Positions 59,686-64,000 of a DNA stretch of 64,000 nt are shown here, in pieces. The notes under the pieces were generated by a model. The model searched no databases. It was given only the letters and a program-made list of their open reading frames with translations, and had not been told where the DNA came from. The stretch comes from CAYVOV01 sp964453525 (GTDB lineage: Bacteria; Chloroflexota; Dehalococcoidia; Dehalococcoidales; UBA2162). How positions within the stretch are numbered: position 1 is the stretch's first letter; every line of letters starts with the position of its first letter. The position numbers and the translations under genes were made by a program. The stretch lies in NCBI GenBank assembly GCA_964453525.1, contig CAYVOV010000022.1:1-64000 (forward strand), read 5' to 3'.

Positions 59686-60780
59686 ATGTCCAGTCGGGAA
59701 GTCGGTAAGAAACAAATCCGGAATAATGCACCGTCACGGCGGGAATTTCTGAAAAGTATTTCTATGATGGGAATACTGGCTCTGCTGTCCTTTCTACTAC
59801 CTTCCTGCCTGCGAAAAACTGAGGAACAATCCAAACGTTCTACTACAGAAACAAAATCATCTGTTTCCGAAGAGGAGAGAAAGATGGAAAGTAAAGTTGC
59901 TCTCGTCCGCACAAATAACCGAGCCGAAGGCGTAGCTCAAGCAGTCGGCTTATTACAGTCAAATCCGGTACGGAATAAGGCGGTAGTTCTGAAACCGAAT
60001 TTTAATTCGGCCGACCCCACACCTGGGGGAAGCCATATTGACACACTGCGAGCCCTGATATTACTCCTTCAGGAGATGGGAGCCGCCAGGATTACGCTGG
60101 CCGAGCGCAGCGGGCCGGGTGCACCGACGCATGTGGTTATGGAAAACAAAGGTGTTTTTGACCTGGCAAATGAGCTAGAATTCGAGATTGTCAACCTCGA
60201 AGAACTCGGCCCGGAAGGTTTTATTCATTTCCGCCCCGAGGACAGCCACTGGAAAGATGGCTTTCTCTTTCCTAAAATTTATGCTGAGGCAGAAGCAATT
60301 GTCCAGACCTGCTGCCTGAAAACACACCAGTACGGAGGCCATTTCACCCTCTCCCTCAAGAACTCTGTTGGTCTCGTCCCCAGAGTCGGCTACGATTATA
60401 TGAGCGAGTTACACGGTTCGCCTTATCAGCGGCAGCTAATTGCCGAAATCAATACCGCCTATACTCCTGACCTGGTAGTGCTGGATGGAGTAGAAGCCTT
60501 TGTTGACGGAGGGCCGGCTCACGGTACGCGGGTGGAGGCAGGAATCTTTCTTGCCGGCAGTGACCGGGTGGCAATCGACGCTGTGGGAGTTGCAATCCTG
60601 CGCTCGCTGGGCACCACTGCAGAGGTAAGCCGGGGTAAAGTATTCGAACAGGACCAGATTGCCAGAGCAGCGGAACTGGGCCTGGGAGTGACCTCTCCTG
60701 ACCAGATTCAGCTTGTTGCCGGTGATGCCGAGAGCGAAGCCTACGCCGGCAAGATAAAGGACATCCTGGTCAAAGGTTAG
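59686..60780 (+). CDS. DUF362 protein with Tat-type signal
   Basis: A 364-residue DUF362 protein. The N-terminus has a twin-arginine motif (SRREFLKS), a hydrophobic stretch and LLPSC, compatible with a Tat-exported lipoprotein. The body has KPNFNSADPTPGGSHIDTLR, KTHQYGGHFTLSLKNSVGL and DGVEAFVDGGPAHG, the DUF362 core; no ferredoxin domain is attached. Function is unknown; folding before export suggests a bound cofactor. A TATAAT (59644-59649) lies upstream. Confidence 0.87.
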   Translation: MSSREVGKKQIRNNAPSRREFLKSISMMGILALLSFLLPSCLRKTEEQSKRSTTETKSSVSEEERKMESKVALVRTNNRAEGVAQAVGLLQSNPVRNKAVVLKPNFNSADPTPGGSHIDTLRALILLLQEMGAARITLAERSGPGAPTHVVMENKGVFDLANELEFEIVNLEELGPEGFIHFRPEDSHWKDGFLFPKIYAEAEAIVQTCCLKTHQYGGHFTLSLKNSVGLVPRVGYDYMSELHGSPYQRQLIAEINTAYTPDLVVLDGVEAFVDGGPAHGTRVEAGIFLAGSDRVAIDAVGVAILRSLGTTAEVSRGKVFEQDQIARAAELGLGVTSPDQIQLVAGDAESEAYAGKIKDILVKG

Positions 60781-60798
60781 TTCTTATTTTCAAGGTAG

Positions 60799-61419
60799 CT
60801 AAGGCCTCTTTATCTCCTTTATATTCGGCCTCCCCTCGGTTATGGCGCGGATTTCGTTGAAAACCGGGAGGCTCTCATCAGGGGATGGTACCGGTGACAT
60901 TTTAATAAAGACAGCCCGGTTTTCCGGAAAGACAAGAGTCGGAGTACCGAAGACGCGCAGAGTTTCAACAGCAAAAGTATGGTCCCTGGCTAAAGCGTCC
61001 AGCACCTGTGGATTATTCACATCCTTTTTAAATTGGTCTACGTCCAGTTTGACACTCTTGGCCACTTTGATGAGAACTTTCATATTGGCAATATCCATAC
61101 GCTGTTTGTGTATCGCCCTGAACAAGGCAATATGAAAGGAAGTAAAGGCATCTTCACTCTGGCGGCGTGCCGCCTCGGCGGCGCAGAAGGCGAGAAGCCC
61201 GCGAACCGGGTAGTCCAGAGATTGCTCCCAGATTTTCCATTCCGGCCCTTCGTCATTATCTACCTGCTCCAGGCTGAAATACCGCCAGTTAAGAACGAGC
61301 TTTGCCCTCAACTCCTCTTTCACCCTTTGCAGCCAGACCGCCGCATTATAAGCATAGGGTCAAAGATAGTCATAGTAAACGTCCAGGGTTACAACATCCC
61401 TCATTTCATCTTCAGTCAT
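60799..61419 (-). CDS. DsbA-family thiol oxidoreductase, probable selenoprotein (in-frame TGA = Sec20)
   Basis: Frame runs from ATG 61419 (GGGAG 7 nt before) to 60799, 206 codons, interrupted only by TGA at 61362-61360. Across the TGA it reads VVTLDVYYDYL-U-PYAYNAAVWL, i.e. the DSBA/FrnE active site with the first redox residue replaced by U and Ala in place of the second Cys. The rest is the DsbA helical insert and return to the Trx fold (FAVETLRVFGTPTLVFP, with the cis-Pro loop). Downstream of TGA a SECIS-like hairpin is present. A promoter and RBS are intact. The alternative is a pseudogene by Cys-to-stop change; a truncated start at 61323 would lose the active site. Confidence 0.75.
61323..61362 (-). 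promoter_or_regulatory. Candidate bacterial SECIS element
   Basis: 20 nt after the TGA, the RNA can fold TGCGGC (61345-61340) with GCTGCA (61333-61328), 6 bp with one G-U, around the loop GGTCTG (61339-61334). Outer CCCT/AGGG pairs extend it. The E. coli fdhF SECIS has its GGUCU loop 18 nt after UGA on a similar short stem. Confidence 0.65.
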
Positions 61420-61458
61420 CGAATTCTCCCTCATGAATTATCTTGTTTATAACTCATC

Positions 61459-61487
61459 ATTCTACTCCTGCGGTTCTTTACTGGCAA
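61459..61487 (-). promoter_or_regulatory. Promoter of the DsbA-like gene
   Basis: Minus strand: -35 TTGCCA (61487-61482), 17-bp spacer, -10 TAGAAT (61464-61459). Leader about 33 nt. It argues that the gene is active. Confidence 0.6.
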
Positions 61488-61613
61488 GATAAAGGGTAAT
61501 TGATATTTACCGGGGAATTCCGCCCCTTTTGTAAGTTGAGGCAAGAGAGTATAATAGATGCAAATTTAAACGGGTGAAGTTGGAGTCACTCGTTGGAAAG
61601 AAGGTGAATCTAT

Positions 61614-62129
61614 ATGGAGTTAAACGCATTTGCCCAGTCAGTATTTGACAGGGTCCAGCAGTCAGTTGACAGAGCACTTGACGGTCTGACCGAAGAAGAA
61701 CTCAACTGGCAACCCGGACCCGAAGCCAATCCAATCGGTTTTACTCTCTGGCACCAGATACGAGCCGAGGACGGTATTATTAATGGAATGCTGCAGCAAA
61801 AACCACAGGCATGGATAACGGAAAAATGGTATGAGAAGTGCAATATGCCGGACGACCCCATGAACAACGGCGGGGGATACACAGCAGAGCAGGTCGCCTC
61901 ATTTAGCTGCCCCAAACTCGAAGACCTGCTGGCATACGGAAAAGCAGTACGCGCTCAAACCATGAAGTACTTGGATAGCCTGACTCCCGAAAAGTATGAT
62001 GAGGTAGTAAAGGCACCATTCGGAGAATTTAGCGTAGGGCAACTGATTGGTCTCCTGATATGTGAAATAGCCCAGCATACCGGTCATATCGGTTACGTAC
62101 GGGGGCTTAAAAGGGGCTTAAATAAATAA
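61614..62129 (+). CDS. DinB-superfamily protein
   Basis: A 171-residue four-helix DinB/YfiT-like protein. The metal-binding histidines are visible: LWHQIRAEDGII (His about 47) and EIAQHTGHIGYVRGLKRG (two His near 158-161). This superfamily includes bacillithiol/mycothiol-dependent transferases and maleylpyruvate isomerases; function here is unknown. A TATAAT at 61550-61555 lies upstream, and AAGGTG precedes the ATG. Confidence 0.88.
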   Translation: MELNAFAQSVFDRVQQSVDRALDGLTEEELNWQPGPEANPIGFTLWHQIRAEDGIINGMLQQKPQAWITEKWYEKCNMPDDPMNNGGGYTAEQVASFSCPKLEDLLAYGKAVRAQTMKYLDSLTPEKYDEVVKAPFGEFSVGQLIGLLICEIAQHTGHIGYVRGLKRGLNK

Positions 62130-62145
62130 GACCGTCCTAATTAAA

Positions 62146-63444
62146 CTAGTCAAGCTTGCGTATCCGGGGAAGGAAGACAAAAGCCAGCACGGCTATGAAC
62201 AAAAGAATCATAGCTAAACCGCCTATTGACCACTGCGCTCCGATACTTTCTATAAGGACGCCTGCCAGAAAAGTGGAGAAGCTGGTTAATCCGAACTGCA
62301 TCATCAGGATGCTCATCACCCTTCCCCGGTAGTCGTCGTCCACATAATACTGGAGCAGAGTATTACTCAACGCCATCATCCCCATTTGACCCAGTCCGAC
62401 GAAGGCAATCACTCCCAGAGAACGATACCACGATGCCGAGAAGGCAAAGAAAACCAGCGATACCCCCAGGATTATCATGCCAGCAAGCATCATCAATCCT
62501 CGTTTCCGGTTAGGTAGAGAGGCCAGGATGAGGGAGCCGGAAATAGCACCGACACCCGATACACTCATCAGTATACCGAGTTCACTGGCGCCCACATGCA
62601 GAACGCTCTCGGTAAAGACAGGCATCAACTGCATGAAGGGATGAGATAGAACAACACCGACCAGGGTGATTAGCAGGATTAGAAGGATTGTCGTCTCTTT
62701 ACGGATGTACTGGAATCCCCCCTTGATTTGACTCAAAGCACCTCCACCACGGATTGTCATCATACCGGTCAGCGGTAGAAAAGAGACAAAAACAACGGCC
62801 ATAAGATAAGAACCGGAAGTAACATAATAAACAGCTTCAAAGCCGATTGAATCAATGAGGAAACCGGAAAGCGCCGGAGCAAAAAGACGCAACGCGTTCA
62901 TCCCCATCATATTCAGCGAGATAGCATTCATCAGCTGTTCTTCGTCGACCAACTCGGGAAGGATAGCCTGGCGCGACGGCATCATCAGTCCCATAATCGT
63001 TCCCTGACAAACCGAAGCTATTGCCAGAATCCACCATGAGTCGGGCTTATCGGTACCTACAAAGTCGAATGTTAGTGAGAGAGCCACACCGAGAGAAACC
63101 AGCGCTGAGAGCGCCTGACCGGCAATCAGCACGTACTTCTTCTGCACCCTATCGGCGATTACGCCGCCAAAAAGGGATAGAAAGAGCATCGGAACGGCAT
63201 GACACAGAGACATCGCTCCCAGAATTGCTGCCGAGTTGGTCATACGGTAGATAAGCAGGGAACGGGTCATCATCTGCATATTCATCGAGACCATCTGCCC
63301 GAGCATACCGCAGTAATAGAGACGATACCATTTATTTTTAAATGAACTGAAGGTCCTCAGATTACGCAGAGACATCACCCCACGGTAACCACCCATCCCT
63401 GTGCCCATTCCTCCGCTTGAATATCCCTCTAAATCACTTCTCAA
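62146..63444 (-). CDS. MFS transporter (EntS/MFS_3-like)
   Basis: A 432-residue 12-helix MFS protein. Motif A is GGVIADRVQKKYVL; DYRGRVMSILMMQFGL and the C-terminus VFLPRIRKLD are shared with the next gene. The group includes enterobactin-type exporters, but substrate is unknown. TTG start; the first about 25 residues are Gly/Met-rich and the real start may be an internal Met. It converges with the DinB gene. Confidence 0.9.
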   Translation of the reverse strand: MRSDLEGYSSGGMGTGMGGYRGVMSLRNLRTFSSFKNKWYRLYYCGMLGQMVSMNMQMMTRSLLIYRMTNSAAILGAMSLCHAVPMLFLSLFGGVIADRVQKKYVLIAGQALSALVSLGVALSLTFDFVGTDKPDSWWILAIASVCQGTIMGLMMPSRQAILPELVDEEQLMNAISLNMMGMNALRLFAPALSGFLIDSIGFEAVYYVTSGSYLMAVVFVSFLPLTGMMTIRGGGALSQIKGGFQYIRKETTILLILLITLVGVVLSHPFMQLMPVFTESVLHVGASELGILMSVSGVGAISGSLILASLPNRKRGLMMLAGMIILGVSLVFFAFSASWYRSLGVIAFVGLGQMGMMALSNTLLQYYVDDDYRGRVMSILMMQFGLTSFSTFLAGVLIESIGAQWSIGGLAMILLFIAVLAFVFLPRIRKLD

Positions 63445-63628
63445 TTAAAAGACCTTTCTTCCGGAATTCGCTGAAAATGTCAGGTGATTAAGTTTCCCCA
63501 ATAGCAAGTTTATCTCTGGGGTGAATTCACCCGTTAACTCTCATAGTTTACTCCTCTTAGCTCAAGGACGGCAAATACATACTGTGATATCCGTAAGTGA
63601 GGAAGTAAAAAAAGTGAGATGGGATGTA

Positions 63629-64000
63629 TTAGTCCAGTTTTCTTATTCGGGGAAGAAAAACAAGTGCCAGGAGTGATACCAGCACCAACGCCATAGCAAA
63701 TCCACCGAGCGCCCACTGAGCGCCGACACCTTCCGCCAGCAATCCGGCACCGGCACTACCGAAACTTGTCAGGCCAAACTGCATTATATAGATACTCATC
63801 ACCCGCCCACGATAAATATCTTCTACGTAATACTGAATCAGGGTATTCCCGAGAGCCATTCTCCCCGCCTGCCCAAGTCCGACAAAAACAATCACTACCA
63901 GAGAAAGCGGCCAGGAATCAGAGAAGGAAAAAACTGTCAGGGCTACTCCCAAAACCAGACCACTGAAAAGGAGCATCAGCCCGCGTTTCTTGTTTGGAAG
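63629..64000 (-). CDS. MFS transporter, N-terminus cut by window edge
   Basis: The visible 123 residues are the last part of an MFS protein paralogous to the preceding gene: LPNKKRGLMLLFSGLVLG, YYVEDIYRGRVMSIYIMQFG, and the identical end VFLPRIRKLD. Tandem duplication is the simplest explanation. Reads open to the window edge. Confidence 0.88.
   Translation of the reverse strand, partial: LPNKKRGLMLLFSGLVLGVALTVFSFSDSWPLSLVVIVFVGLGQAGRMALGNTLIQYYVEDIYRGRVMSIYIMQFGLTSFGSAGAGLLAEGVGAQWALGGFAMALVLVSLLALVFLPRIRKLD

Noticed and set aside
60799..61323. A 174-residue DsbA-like protein starting at 61323
   Set aside because: It would lack the first beta strand and the active site. The in-frame upstream part with TGA has promoter, RBS and matching sequence, so the longer reading is preferred.

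Overview
The window looks like a chromosomal segment of an uncultured anaerobic bacterium, most likely Chloroflexota of the Dehalococcoidia type. This placement is inference: it rests on gene content, a uppS-cdsA-dxr-rseP-ispG-proS neighbourhood, an orphan lipoprotein solute receptor with a poly-glutamate linker, frequent TTG/GTG starts, and moderate GC with many short palindromic repeats between genes. I see no rRNA, tRNA, CRISPR array, prophage or transposase gene. MFS genes are cut by both window edges.

Layout. 1-2.5 kb: partial MFS transporter and a URO-D family protein, minus strand. 2.8-5.8 kb: thrS-infC-rpmI-rplT, where infC has no canonical start codon. 5.9-11.1 kb: MFS transporter, then pheST behind what reads as a complete ribosome-mediated attenuator with a Phe-rich leader peptide. 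11.2-12.4 kb: a Cys-rich AbrB-like protein plus an arsenite methyltransferase behind a consensus promoter and operator. 12.4-19 kb, minus: PHP, proS, TM2, Nudix, alpha/beta hydrolase, pentapeptide-linked ion channel, ispG. 19.3-27.7 kb, minus: flavoprotein, then rseP-dxr-cdsA-uppS-frr-pyrH-tsf-rpsB (transcribed from rpsB leftward). 27.9-30.5 kb: peptide-type receptor lipoprotein divergent from an Lrp/AsnC regulator.

30.8-39.2 kb, plus: rpsF-ssb-rpsR, rpmH-rnpA-yidD-(beta-propeller lipoprotein)-yidC-jag, then ileS under an isoleucine T-box. 39.6-46.9 kb: HtrA-like protease, TrpB2, a membrane protein/XRE pair, FAH hydrolase, ferritin-like plus Cys-cluster protein, and a split ThDP enzyme. 46.9-58.2 kb: mutS, an ABC exporter pair, a GalT-like protein, an ABC-F ATPase behind a short ORF and terminator, and a NuoE/NuoF-like pair. 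58.5-64 kb: remA-gmk, DUF362 protein, a DsbA-like gene, DinB, and two tandem MFS paralogues.

Main results. (1) The DsbA-like gene has an in-frame TGA exactly at the redox-active position, followed at the right distance by a hairpin whose apical loop carries GGTCT as in the E. coli fdhF SECIS; with a clear promoter, RBS and start this is best read as a selenoprotein. (2) pheST carries a classical four-segment peptide attenuator. (3) The ABC-F gene seems to be under uORF/terminator control. (4) A MITE with 19-bp terminal inverted repeats and 8-bp target duplications has inserted twice, each time into the loop of a palindromic repeat. (5) Three aminoacyl-tRNA synthetase operons in one window use different control layouts (simple promoter, peptide attenuation, T-box).
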